From the IMG/VR virus record IMGVR_UViG_3300035182_000635, positions 1 to 23,786 of that record: a DNA stretch of 23,786 bases; one strand, given 5' to 3'. The position numbers and the translations under genes are program-made. Source of the stretch: a virus. Shown here piece by piece: positions 7,477-13,798 of the stretch. Below the pieces are notes generated by a model that saw only the letters and a list, made by a program, of their open reading frames with translations, was not told the DNA's origin and searched no databases. How positions within the stretch are numbered: position 1 is the stretch's first letter; every line of letters starts with the position of its first letter.

Positions 7477-8613
7477 ATGGCAACGTTCAAACAGTTCATC
7501 GCCGAAAATGCTTATCAAGGCTTTGACCTGATTAGCAAGCTGAAGACGGTCGAAGACCTGCTCAACATGAAGCGCGTTGAGCGCTCAGAGCCGCAGTTCG
7601 TCGCCTTTCAAGACGCCGTCGCTGCGGACACGATCTACAACGTCACGCTGACTGAAGCAAAGGACGCCGCCAATTACGTCTTCCAGAATGCATTCGAAAA
7701 GCTGCACGGCTCGGTTGAGTGGACCTACTACAAGCATCCTGTACAAGTTGAGCTCAACACGCTTGACCTTCCGTTTCATCTCGATGGCGGCAATTACAAG
7801 AAGGTAATTCGGTCATATACCGAAGCTCAAAAGATCGTCACTGATGCCAAGGCGCTGACCGATTTTGCGAAGCTGATCAGGCTCGCCGAGGCATATTCTT
7901 ACTTCATGGAGGCCTTCAAAGCGGTGCAAAGCAAGGTTATCAAAGGACGTAAGCCAGCGGCGGTTGACCCTAACGCCTTCCACACGAAGATGGGCTCAGC
8001 GCACTCTGTTGCTACCGTGCGCACGCACTTGCTCAAGTCAATCTCGCTGCCGCTCGATGACTTTGAAGCTCAGCTGAAAAAGTACTTTGAGGACGAGCTG
8101 AAGCACATCGTAAAGGTTGTCAAGGATCAGACTGAAATCAAGCCGTTTAACGGCATGCTCGCAATGATCTTTCAAGCGTGCTACGACTATCGCTCCAAGG
8201 GCTGGAATGATAAGCGCGCATACTATGACATCAAGCTCCGGCCTACCGCTGAGCACTATCCTGCCAAAGAGGCATCGAGCGCTCGCAAGACAATCGAAGA
8301 GACCTTCTTGCATAAGAACGCCTTGAAGCTGAGTGCCCTGCTCGACAAGAAGGGTAACCTGACCAGCATCGACGTGTTGCCTGGAGTCCCAGTCAAGCTG
8401 CACAACGGCGCAGGTACGCTGACTAGCATCATGAAGGTGAGCTTCGCTGATGGCTCTGAGTTCACCGTGCGCAACAAGGTCATCACCAACACCTCGAGCG
8501 CTGGCAAGTGGTTCTACCAGTATCCGACAACCTTCCATGACGTGAAGCTGGCTGACGGCTCGAAGCTTGAAGCACCGTCTGAAGAGAAGATGATTAAGGT
8601 GTTCGGCGAATGA
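7477..8613 (+). CDS. Putative internal head protein with T4-type capsid-targeting sequence
   Basis: 378 residues from ATG 7477. An earlier GTG at 7468 is in frame, but ATG 7477 has AAAGG at 7464-7468 with good spacing and gives the N-terminus MATFKQFIAENAY. That is very like the capsid-targeting peptide of T4 internal proteins (MKTYQEFIAEA as I recall it), including the I-A-E prohead-protease site at residues 8-10. T4 proteins with this peptide enter the prohead core, are trimmed and are injected with the DNA. The rest of the protein is basic and helical (about 40-270), with a beta-rich C-terminus containing V-K-L-H-N-G-A-G-T-L and 'V-K-L-A-D-G-S' turns. No enzyme motif recognised. The DNA here is more GC-rich than the flanking genes. 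Confidence 0.6.
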   Translation: MATFKQFIAENAYQGFDLISKLKTVEDLLNMKRVERSEPQFVAFQDAVAADTIYNVTLTEAKDAANYVFQNAFEKLHGSVEWTYYKHPVQVELNTLDLPFHLDGGNYKKVIRSYTEAQKIVTDAKALTDFAKLIRLAEAYSYFMEAFKAVQSKVIKGRKPAAVDPNAFHTKMGSAHSVATVRTHLLKSISLPLDDFEAQLKKYFEDELKHIVKVVKDQTEIKPFNGMLAMIFQACYDYRSKGWNDKRAYYDIKLRPTAEHYPAKEASSARKTIEETFLHKNALKLSALLDKKGNLTSIDVLPGVPVKLHNGAGTLTSIMKVSFADGSEFTVRNKVITNTSSAGKWFYQYPTTFHDVKLADGSKLEAPSEEKMIKVFGE

Positions 8614-9197
8614 AGCTCGTTAACATCCTAGAAGATGCACCTGTTGACATGAGCGCTAAGCAGAGGTTGCTAGCACTTCAATCGAAGTTCGTCGAGAGCT
8701 ATCGGGACGATGTCATTGACACCGAGCTTGGGATGGTCGATGGTCATCCTTGCTTAACTGTCACTGTGGATGTTGGGTATTGGAAGCAAGCCATTAACAT
8801 CTTCTATAAGCCGTATCATCAGGCTTCCCAGTTTTGGCTCTGTAAGCCAGGATTTACTCATGCAACGTATAACGTAAACAAAGTACTGTCTTTCTTTATT
8901 GACATTGCGCTAGAGCAAGATTCAACTAACTTTCTAAGAGCGTTTCAGAAGCGCTTTCACATTTTAAAGTTTCCACTTAACTTGAGCGCGACCCAGCTGC
9001 TCGAGGCAGAGCTAGAACATGGAGTTGAGGTTGAGCATATCACAGCTCTAACACTGCCGAATCGCGCTGAGCTAGATGATAAGCCGATGTTTAAGACGCA
9101 TAAGCCTTTGCAATGTGGATTTAACCTATCATCGTCAGGTGGCGCAGTCTTTCGTGACGATGAGCCCAACGCTTACATCATCTGGGTCAAGCGATAA
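8610..9197 (+). CDS. Hypothetical protein with capsid-targeting-like N-terminus
   Basis: 195 residues, not recognised. MKLVNILEDAPV resembles the start of the 5750 protein (hydrophobic positions 3, 6, 7; I-L-E at 6-8). The body is alpha/beta with aromatic-rich strands (DVGYWKQAINIFYKPYHQ at about 52-69). It overlaps the upstream stop by ATGA and is directly followed by the GTG of the kinase-like gene, so these are one translational unit. Confidence 0.55.
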   Translation: MKLVNILEDAPVDMSAKQRLLALQSKFVESYRDDVIDTELGMVDGHPCLTVTVDVGYWKQAINIFYKPYHQASQFWLCKPGFTHATYNVNKVLSFFIDIALEQDSTNFLRAFQKRFHILKFPLNLSATQLLEAELEHGVEVEHITALTLPNRAELDDKPMFKTHKPLQCGFNLSSSGGAVFRDDEPNAYIIWVKR

Positions 9198-9977
9198 GTG
9201 AGCCTGCTTGGAGTTAAGCGGTATCAGCATCTTGATACCCAACAGCTGATTGACGTGTTCACAGAGCAGGGTGGCTATGAGTACCTTGCACGTGGACGGA
9301 TGTCATACGTGTTCAAAGCGCCTGACAAGGATGAGGTGCTGAAGGTTTGGGTCAGCGATACAGCATATGAAAAATTCGTGCTTGACGCTCGTGCTGGTTG
9401 GCACAGAAACAAGCATATCCCTCGCTTCTACACGCCGATTAAAGAGCTCACGCTCTTTCATAAGCGCACAAGCATCATGCCACGCACGTTAAAGTGGCTT
9501 CGCATGGAGCGCCTGCACGTAGCGGACATGTTTACGTTTGACGGTCATGAGTATCCTGTTGAGCTCCTAACAGAGGAGCTTAGCTCTTGCTTTAGCTTCG
9601 ATGAAGATAACCTCATCGCTGACATCGAGACCTTCCTCAAAGAGACGAGATGGACGACGGGAAAGACCGCAGGGCCAGAGCTTCAGTTCTTTGTGCAAAC
9701 CGCGATGACCTTGCTTCGAGACATGGACATGTACGGCGCTCAGCCTGACCTGCATTACAAGAACCTGATGAAGCGCGCTGACGGGACAGCTGTGATCATT
9801 GACCCAGGCGGCTTTGGCGAAGAGCTCACTATGGCCGGCGTGATCAAAGACCTTGAGGCAAAGCACACCTTTGACGCCGTGGGTTCGATGCATGAGACTC
9901 GACAAACAGCCTACACGATCGTATCAGGCCCTGTTCAGCAAACGACTTATTATGTTGTCGCAGATAGCTTTTGCTAA
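9198..9977 (+). CDS. Protein-kinase-like fold protein (paralogue of 1119-1916)
   Basis: 259 residues from GTG 9198, which abuts the previous stop. The kinase core is clearer than in the 1119 gene: a nucleotide-loop segment YLARGRMSYVFKA at 29-41, K49 in VLKVW, a hinge WLRMERL near 100-106, the catalytic loop PDLHYKNLMK with D184 and N189, and D202 in IIDPGG. The motif spacing suggests an aminoglycoside-phosphotransferase/RIO-like catalytic fold rather than a eukaryotic Ser/Thr kinase. The substrate is unknown; T7 gp0.7 shows that phages use kinases on host proteins, but no homology is claimed. The stop codon TAA is inside the next late box. Confidence 0.65.
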   Translation: MSLLGVKRYQHLDTQQLIDVFTEQGGYEYLARGRMSYVFKAPDKDEVLKVWVSDTAYEKFVLDARAGWHRNKHIPRFYTPIKELTLFHKRTSIMPRTLKWLRMERLHVADMFTFDGHEYPVELLTEELSSCFSFDEDNLIADIETFLKETRWTTGKTAGPELQFFVQTAMTLLRDMDMYGAQPDLHYKNLMKRADGTAVIIDPGGFGEELTMAGVIKDLEAKHTFDAVGSMHETRQTAYTIVSGPVQQTTYYVVADSFC

Positions 9978-9980
9978 ATA
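9973..9980 (+). promoter_or_regulatory. Late promoter box GCTAAATA
   Basis: Late-type box overlapping the stop of the kinase-like gene. Here the next start (ATG 10001) is 20 bases further on and has a good AAGGA site, so this transcript would have a normal short leader. Confidence 0.6.
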
Positions 9981-10000
9981 AAGCATCTAAGGACGCTATT

Positions 10001-10699
10001 ATGCCGGTACCATACCTCAAAAAGCTGCAAGCCCAAACTGGCAAGACAATGTCAGAGCTCGAAACCATGTGGGACGAGTGCAAGGCCGCAGCAACTAAAG
10101 CAAATAAAGACCAGAAGCATTACTGGGGCTTTGTGGTCTACCTACTGAAGCAAAAGCTCGGTATCAAGGAAAGCCTCTTTCAAGAGTTTGTTGACCTTGA
10201 ATTTGGTGACTTCGAGGATCATCCTGAAGTTCACATGCCTGACGTCGCTTCGCTGGCAATGCCAGCAGTTGAGCTGCCGCCCGAACCAGTGCCTGAGCCT
10301 CAACCTGTTATGGCGCCTCACGACGCAGCGACAACGGCATGCACCCCACGGAACCTAGTGTCAGAGCTGTTTAGCGCTCGTGACAAAGCTCATCAGCTCC
10401 ACCTGCGTGCGAAATCTTTTTCACAGCACATGACGCTGGGCGACTTCTATGAAGGTATAATTGATCTAGCTGATCAAATTGCTGAAACGGTGCAAGGTAA
10501 GTATGGCGTTATGGAGCCTGTTGTCGCAACGTCAGTTCCGGGTGAGGATGCAAACGCCTTCATCGCTGGCTTAGCTACTTGGCTTGATCACGTAGCGCAT
10601 GCATGTGTTCCACCAGAAGACACGTTCTTGCATAACCTCATCGACGAAGTGCAAGCCCTAACCTACCGTACTAAGTACAAGCTCGATAACTTACAATGA
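10001..10699 (+). CDS. Fusion: small helical phage domain plus ferritin-like (DUF5856-type) domain
   Basis: 232 residues from ATG 10001, chosen over the upstream TTG 9971 because AAGGA (9989-9993) precedes it and TTG lies before the late box. Residues about 5-53 form a helical module (YLKKLQAQTGKTMSELETMW ... VVYLLKQKLG) that reappears at the C-terminus of the transglycosylase on the minus strand. A Pro/Glu-rich linker at about 80-105 follows. Residues about 118-225 (SELFSARDKAHQLHLRAKSF, FYEGIIDLADQIAETVQGKYG) have the four-helix pattern, including 'H-L-R-A-K-S', of the ferritin-like DUF5856 family common in large phages; its function is unknown. A virion or head-associated role is inferred from the late promoter. 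Confidence 0.6.
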   Translation: MPVPYLKKLQAQTGKTMSELETMWDECKAAATKANKDQKHYWGFVVYLLKQKLGIKESLFQEFVDLEFGDFEDHPEVHMPDVASLAMPAVELPPEPVPEPQPVMAPHDAATTACTPRNLVSELFSARDKAHQLHLRAKSFSQHMTLGDFYEGIIDLADQIAETVQGKYGVMEPVVATSVPGEDANAFIAGLATWLDHVAHACVPPEDTFLHNLIDEVQALTYRTKYKLDNLQ

Positions 10700-11172
10700 A
10701 ATCTCTCGTTCTCACTTTAGCTCTTATCTCATCCTCAGCATTCGCGGTTGACGCGCCGGATCCGACTCTTACACCGGGCGCTGCACGTACCACTGAAGCA
10801 ACCGAAGTGTGCTCTACACCTGAGCGCAAGATCAAGACCAGCACCTTTCGGAATGTCACGCCGACAACTAAGCGTCAAGCCTTTGCAAACTATGGCCTGA
10901 CAGGCAATAATGTAGGCTACTGCTCAGTCGCTCGTGGCTGCGAAGTTGACCACCTGATTAGCCTCGAGCTAGGAGGCTCGAATGACATCAAGAACTTGTG
11001 GCCGCAGCCGTATACCGGCGAGTGGAATGCCTCGATGAAGGACGCGCTTGAGAACAAGCTGCATATGCTTGTCTGTACAGGAAAGCTCACGCTTCCTGAA
11101 GCACAGCATGCAATTGCTTCTGACTGGAAGAGCGCTTGGGTCCAGTACGTCAACCACGGCAAGACAAAGTAG
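10696..11172 (+). CDS. Exported HNH-type nuclease with signal peptide
   Basis: 158 residues. The N-terminus has K at position 3, a hydrophobic core (LVLTLALISSS) and A-F-A before Val18, a typical signal peptidase I site. The mature part carries GCEVDHLISLELGGSNDIKN, with D85-H86 and N100 as HNH (beta-beta-alpha metal) residues, then WNASMKDALENKLHMLVC. Four cysteines in the mature part (C39, C76, C82, C127) fit disulfides in the periplasm. Secreted bacterial proteins with the same 'E-V-D-H-L-x-x-L-E-L-G-G-S-N' signature exist and are presumed nucleases. In a phage it could degrade incoming DNA in the periplasm (superinfection exclusion) or host DNA at lysis; both are inference. It overlaps the upstream gene by ATGA and ends before a strong terminator. 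Confidence 0.75.
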   Translation: MKSLVLTLALISSSAFAVDAPDPTLTPGAARTTEATEVCSTPERKIKTSTFRNVTPTTKRQAFANYGLTGNNVGYCSVARGCEVDHLISLELGGSNDIKNLWPQPYTGEWNASMKDALENKLHMLVCTGKLTLPEAQHAIASDWKSAWVQYVNHGKTK

Positions 11173-11192
11173 AAAGTGTATTTACTCGCTCA

Positions 11193-11220
11193 AGAGGGAC
11201 CTTCGGGTCCCTTTTCTTTT
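11193..11220 (+). terminator. Rho-independent terminator
   Basis: The stem AGGGACC (11195-11201) pairs with GGTCCCT (11206-11212) around a TTCG tetraloop, extended by flanking A/T pairs and followed by TTTTCTTTT. It separates the 10001-11172 unit from the terminase. Confidence 0.92.
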
Positions 11221-11224
11221 GCGT

Positions 11225-11232
11225 GCTAAATA
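11225..11232 (+). promoter_or_regulatory. Late promoter box GCTAAATA for gp17
   Basis: Located right after the terminator and ending six bases before ATG 11239. With no Shine-Dalgarno site present, the terminase transcript would be leaderless or nearly so. Confidence 0.65.
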
Positions 11233-11238
11233 ACTACT

Positions 11239-11928
11239 ATGTCCAAAAGCGAGTTCATCAAACGGCCCAACTTGGTTGAAAATTACACGCAAGAGCAAGT
11301 TGTCGAAATTGCTCGATGCATGAATGATCCCATCTATTTCATGAAAACTTTCATGAAAGTTCAACACCCTGTAAAGGGTTCAATTCCGTTTATCTTATAT
11401 GAGTATCAAGAAACTGCTGTTAGGGCATTTTTGAATAATACTTATGTGTGCGTTAAAATCGGCCGACAGCAGGGCAAGACGGCTGTGATTGCTGGATATC
11501 TGCTTTGGTTTGCATGCTTTCGTGCTGAAAAATACGTGCTTGTCGCGTCAAAGGACAATGACGCTGCTATGGACGTGCTTAATAGAATTCGGTTCTCCTA
11601 TGAAGAGCTACCAATGTGGTTAAAGCCGGGTTGTGTGTATTTTAATCGGCATGAGATTAGCTTTGACAATGGCTCGACTATTAAGTCATCTGCTACAACA
11701 GAAAATACAGGTCGAGGTAGGTCAATTTCATGTGTTAGCGGTTCCACTAGAGTCGTGCTTAGATCTAAAGAAACAGGCCAAATCTTTATGTCTACGCTAA
11801 GAGCCATTTATAATGCCAGCTCGTCTAAGATGAATACAGTTCATGGAACTAAAATTCTTCAACAGCTCGAGATCACTGACGAGATATCTCAAAATTGTCA
11901 ATTTCAGATTAGCATTACTGCATTATGA
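11239..11928 (+). CDS. 17: Terminase large subunit gp17, N-terminal part fused to an N-intein
   Basis: 229 residues. Residues 1-164 are the N-extein: the start of the packaging ATPase with YEYQETAVRAFLNNTYVCVKIGRQQGKT, where GRQQGKT (75-81) is the Walker A loop, and SSATTENTGRGRSIS just before the splice site. C165 begins an N-intein that runs to the stop at 11926-11928. The rest of the ATPase and the nuclease are encoded in the ORF at 12017. Protein trans-splicing would join the parts into an enzyme of about 525 residues (T4 gp17 is 610). The break is not a simple frameshift: the downstream frame has a stop at 11984-11986, beyond this ORF's own stop. The region is more AT-rich than most neighbours. 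Confidence 0.9.
   Translation: MSKSEFIKRPNLVENYTQEQVVEIARCMNDPIYFMKTFMKVQHPVKGSIPFILYEYQETAVRAFLNNTYVCVKIGRQQGKTAVIAGYLLWFACFRAEKYVLVASKDNDAAMDVLNRIRFSYEELPMWLKPGCVYFNRHEISFDNGSTIKSSATTENTGRGRSISCVSGSTRVVLRSKETGQIFMSTLRAIYNASSSKMNTVHGTKILQQLEITDEISQNCQFQISITAL
11731..11925 (+). other. N-intein of a split intein in gp17
   Basis: 65 residues starting at Cys165 (CVSGSTRVVLRSKETGQIF). The first residues fit intein block A (C-x-x-G-x-T-x-V). Block B is missing here and is found in the partner ORF, so the break lies between blocks A and B, close to the N-terminus. This is the atypical arrangement known from the AceL-TerL intein, which also interrupts a phage large terminase. Confidence 0.85.
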
Positions 11929-12020
11929 AACCGCTTATTAAGCTTGCTGCTGATATTACACCGCTAATCGATTATGTTAAAGGTGACCCCAGCTTAAAAG
12001 GCAGAAGAAAATCAAAATGA
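11925..12020 (+). CDS. 31-residue ORF between the two split-intein halves
   Basis: ATG 11925 overlaps the stop of the N-terminal gp17 ORF (ATGA) and its own TGA (12018-12020) overlaps the ATG of the C-terminal ORF (ATGA). The peptide starts MKPLIKLAADITPLIDYVKG and has a basic tail (KGRRKSK). It has no recognisable family. It may be a remnant of a homing endonuclease that once sat in the break, or simply a ribosome relay that couples translation of the two halves. The neat double overlap is visible; any protein function is unproven. Confidence 0.45.
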   Translation: MKPLIKLAADITPLIDYVKGDPSLKGRRKSK

Positions 12021-12346
12021 AGTGCTATAATCCAATTTACGGCTTTGAAGTTCTAACAGCTGAAGGGTTTAAAGATTTTGACGGCGTGCTGATGTCTAAC
12101 GAGCAGCAATGCGTAACATTATCATTTAATGACAATTCTGAGCTAACTTGTACTGCTGATCATAAGCTGCAGCTTTCAGATGGCTCGTACATTGAAGCGA
12201 TTAATGTTTCGTGCTCTGATGTGTTAACGACAGTTAATTCAAAAAAGCTAAGCTCGATTAAAGCGAGTCACGAGCAAGAAGTTTTTGACTTGCTCAATGT
12301 TAAAGATACAAGCTCTTACTTAACAAACGGCATTGTTTCGCATAAT
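12017..12346 (+). other. C-intein of the split intein in gp17
   Basis: 110 residues, carrying block B (ELTCTADHKLQLSDGSYIEA with T-x-x-H), block F (HEQEVFDLLNVKDTSSYLTN) and block G (NGIVSHN followed by Cys). A segment FEVLTAEGFKDFDGV resembles AceL-TerL C-intein KILSPNGFSNFNGI as I remember it. All residues for the standard Cys pathway (block B His, penultimate His, terminal Asn, +1 Cys) are present, so it should splice. No endonuclease domain is left. Confidence 0.88.
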
Positions 12347-13432
12347 TGCTTAATGATTGACGAGTTGGCATTTGTAAATCCGACAATTCAAGAAGCGATG
12401 TGGGCGTCATTGGCTCCTACATTAGCTACTGGTGGTCAGTGTATCATCTCGTCGACGCCAAACGGCGATCAAGAGCTATTTTCTAAGCTTTGGCGTGCTG
12501 CAGAAGCAGCTGAAGACGGATCATTTTACCCAGTAGCTGCTTTTTGGTATCAGCATCCAGAACGCGGTAACGGCGATCCTACCTCACCCGCTGCGCTTGC
12601 TTATAAGCAAGGCATGATTGCTAAAGTTGGCGAGCTGGTTTGGCGTCAAGAATACGAAGCTGAGTTCCTCTCATCTGACCCGCTGCTGATCAGCTCGCTT
12701 GTCTCAAATAGCTGGAAAGCTGAAGAACCGCTCTTCAAAGACAGCGGCTTCTCATTCTGGGAGCGCATCGACCCTAAGAAGGAGTACCTGGTAGGCGCCG
12801 ACGTTGCTGAAGGCCTTGAGAAGGACTACTCATCCATCGAGGTCTTTGACACGAAGCTGGTTCAGATAGCCGAGTTCAGGTCAAACAAGATCAGCGAGTC
12901 CGAGCTGTATGACAAGATCAAGTGGATTATCAACTACATCATAAGCTCCAAGGATCAAACAGGCGCAGGCCGTCACGCTAAGCTGATGTGGTCATATGAG
13001 AACAACTCATGCGGCAAGGTGATCTCGTCGCTCTACTACAAGGACGAGAAGTTCCCTGATGACGGTGAGCTCATCTCAGTCGGTGAGAAGCTAGGCATGA
13101 ACACCAATGCAAGCACGAAGAAAGAAGCGTCCAAAAATCTTAAACGCTTGCTTGAGTCAAGCGCTATGAAGATCAAGTCAAAGGACCTCATCAATGAGTT
13201 CAAGAACTACGCTCAAGTGGGTAGGTCCGACGGCATCTACAACGCCAAGCCCGGCGCCACTGATGACTCGATCTCTGCTACGCTGATCGTGACACGGCTC
13301 TTCACATATGTCACGTCATATGACGATGACGCCTTTGACCGGCTCTACAAGAGCAAGATTGGCACAGGCGAGGAGCGTGAGCTTGATGGAGGCGGTGGCG
13401 ACATCGAGCCGATGCCTATGGCCATCCTATAG
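12017..13432 (+). CDS. 17: Terminase large subunit gp17, C-intein fused to C-terminal part
   Basis: 471 residues. Residues 1-110 are the C-intein and C111 is the +1 residue of the C-extein. After splicing, SIS joins CLMIDELAFVN, whose LMIDE is the Walker B strand and catalytic Glu of the packaging motor. IISSTPNGDQELFSKLW matches the coupling motif region. The C-terminal RNase-H-like nuclease begins at YLVGADVAEGLEKDYSSIEV (acidic D in GADVAEG), followed by later acidic residues (DDSISATLIV). gp17 pumps DNA into the prohead and cuts the concatemer. The C-terminal half has a more GC-rich composition than the intein. Its start relies on coupling (ATGA with the 31-residue ORF). Confidence 0.9.
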   Translation: MKCYNPIYGFEVLTAEGFKDFDGVLMSNEQQCVTLSFNDNSELTCTADHKLQLSDGSYIEAINVSCSDVLTTVNSKKLSSIKASHEQEVFDLLNVKDTSSYLTNGIVSHNCLMIDELAFVNPTIQEAMWASLAPTLATGGQCIISSTPNGDQELFSKLWRAAEAAEDGSFYPVAAFWYQHPERGNGDPTSPAALAYKQGMIAKVGELVWRQEYEAEFLSSDPLLISSLVSNSWKAEEPLFKDSGFSFWERIDPKKEYLVGADVAEGLEKDYSSIEVFDTKLVQIAEFRSNKISESELYDKIKWIINYIISSKDQTGAGRHAKLMWSYENNSCGKVISSLYYKDEKFPDDGELISVGEKLGMNTNASTKKEASKNLKRLLESSAMKIKSKDLINEFKNYAQVGRSDGIYNAKPGATDDSISATLIVTRLFTYVTSYDDDAFDRLYKSKIGTGEERELDGGGGDIEPMPMAIL

Positions 13433-13438
13433 TCTGTG

Positions 13439-13474
13439 CTTTAAATGGGCCAGCTTTTGTGCTTTTGGTATAAT
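13439..13474 (+). promoter_or_regulatory. Candidate promoter 1 upstream of gp32 region
   Basis: Extended -10 element TGGTATAAT (TATAAT at 13469-13474) without a good -35. CTTTAAATGG (13439-13448) lies 20 bases upstream and recurs at the second candidate promoter, so it may be an activator box of a middle promoter (compare T4 MotA-dependent promoters). TGTGCTTT is also repeated at 13435 and 13459. Confidence 0.5.
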
Positions 13475-13494
13475 GCAGTTTGTACCTACACCCC

Positions 13495-13510
13495 CAATCG
13501 AAATCGATTG
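13495..13510. repeat. Perfect inverted repeat CAATCG-AAAT-CGATTG
   Basis: Six-base arms around a four-base loop, between the two candidate promoters. There is no T-run after it, so it is not a terminator; an operator or an RNA hairpin in the transcript from promoter 1 are both possible. Confidence 0.6.
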
Positions 13511-13522
13511 ACTGAACTCGGT

Positions 13523-13557
13523 CTTTAAATGGTTTTAGAAGAGTTCTGAGGTACAAT
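13523..13557 (+). promoter_or_regulatory. Candidate promoter 2 upstream of the small membrane protein
   Basis: CTTTAAATGG at 13523-13532 is followed after 19 bases by the -10-like TACAAT (13552-13557), almost the same geometry as promoter 1. The predicted start is about 20 bases before ATG 13584, leaving room for its AAGGA site. Confidence 0.4.
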
Positions 13558-13583
13558 CATTCCGTCATCTAAGGAATTGCTAT

Positions 13584-13706
13584 ATGTTGGTTTTTGTTAT
13601 CATTGCTGGTGGAATCATACTGTCGATCGGCGTGCTTGTTACGCTTGCCATTGACAAGATGGTGGGTGAAGACCCTGACACCGAAATTGGTAACCTCAAC
13701 GAGTAA
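13584..13706 (+). CDS. Small 40-residue single-span membrane protein
   Basis: ATG 13584 follows AAGGA at 13571-13575 with eight bases spacing and reads to TAA 13704-13706. The first 24 residues (MLVFVIIAGGIILSIGVLVT and LAID) form one hydrophobic transmembrane segment; the remaining 16 are acidic (GEDPDTEIGNLNE). No family recognised. It fills what would otherwise be a long gap between gp17 and gp32. Small membrane proteins in such positions sometimes affect lysis timing or superinfection, but nothing in this sequence shows which. Confidence 0.65.
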   Translation: MLVFVIIAGGIILSIGVLVTLAIDKMVGEDPDTEIGNLNE

Positions 13707-13736
13707 TTTCTTTTCACCGAATAGTCGAAAAACGAC

Positions 13737-13744
13737 TATAAATA
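13737..13744 (+). promoter_or_regulatory. Perfect late promoter TATAAATA for gp32
   Basis: Exact match to the T4 late consensus, 54 bases before ATG 13799. Its last bases are preceded by a hairpin (ATAGTCG 13721-13727 with CGACTAT 13733-13739) whose 3' arm overlaps the box. Confidence 0.85.
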
Positions 13745-13748
13745 GGAC

Positions 13749-13778
13749 TGTGGTAGTTAAGCCACATCGTTCATAACT
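13749..13778 (+). promoter_or_regulatory. Predicted H-type pseudoknot, gp32 autoregulatory operator
   Basis: Stem 1 is TGTGG (13749-13753) with CCACA (13762-13766). The loop AGTTA (13755-13759) can pair with TAACT (13774-13778) as stem 2. Loop lengths are 1, 2 and 7 bases, close to the T4 gene 32 leader pseudoknot. It is followed by an unstructured AT-rich stretch with AAGGA (13784-13788) and ATG 13799. In T4, gp32 binds cooperatively from such a pseudoknot across its own start site to repress translation. Confidence 0.65.
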
Positions 13779-13798
13779 TTCATAAGGACATTTCATTC

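Noticed and set aside
8038-8538. Minus-strand open frame of 166 codons
   Set aside because: Lies fully within the 7477 gene, which has a ribosome site and a good N-terminal motif; the antisense frame shows no domain.
11239-13432. gp17 broken by a sequencing or assembly frameshift
   Set aside because: Both frames hold stops in the gap in an order that one indel cannot repair, the second half opens with an ATG coupled by ATGA, and the break matches a known type of split intein.
13495-13510. Inverted repeat read as a terminator for gp17
   Set aside because: No T-run follows and the loop/stem is AT-rich; listed as an inverted repeat only.
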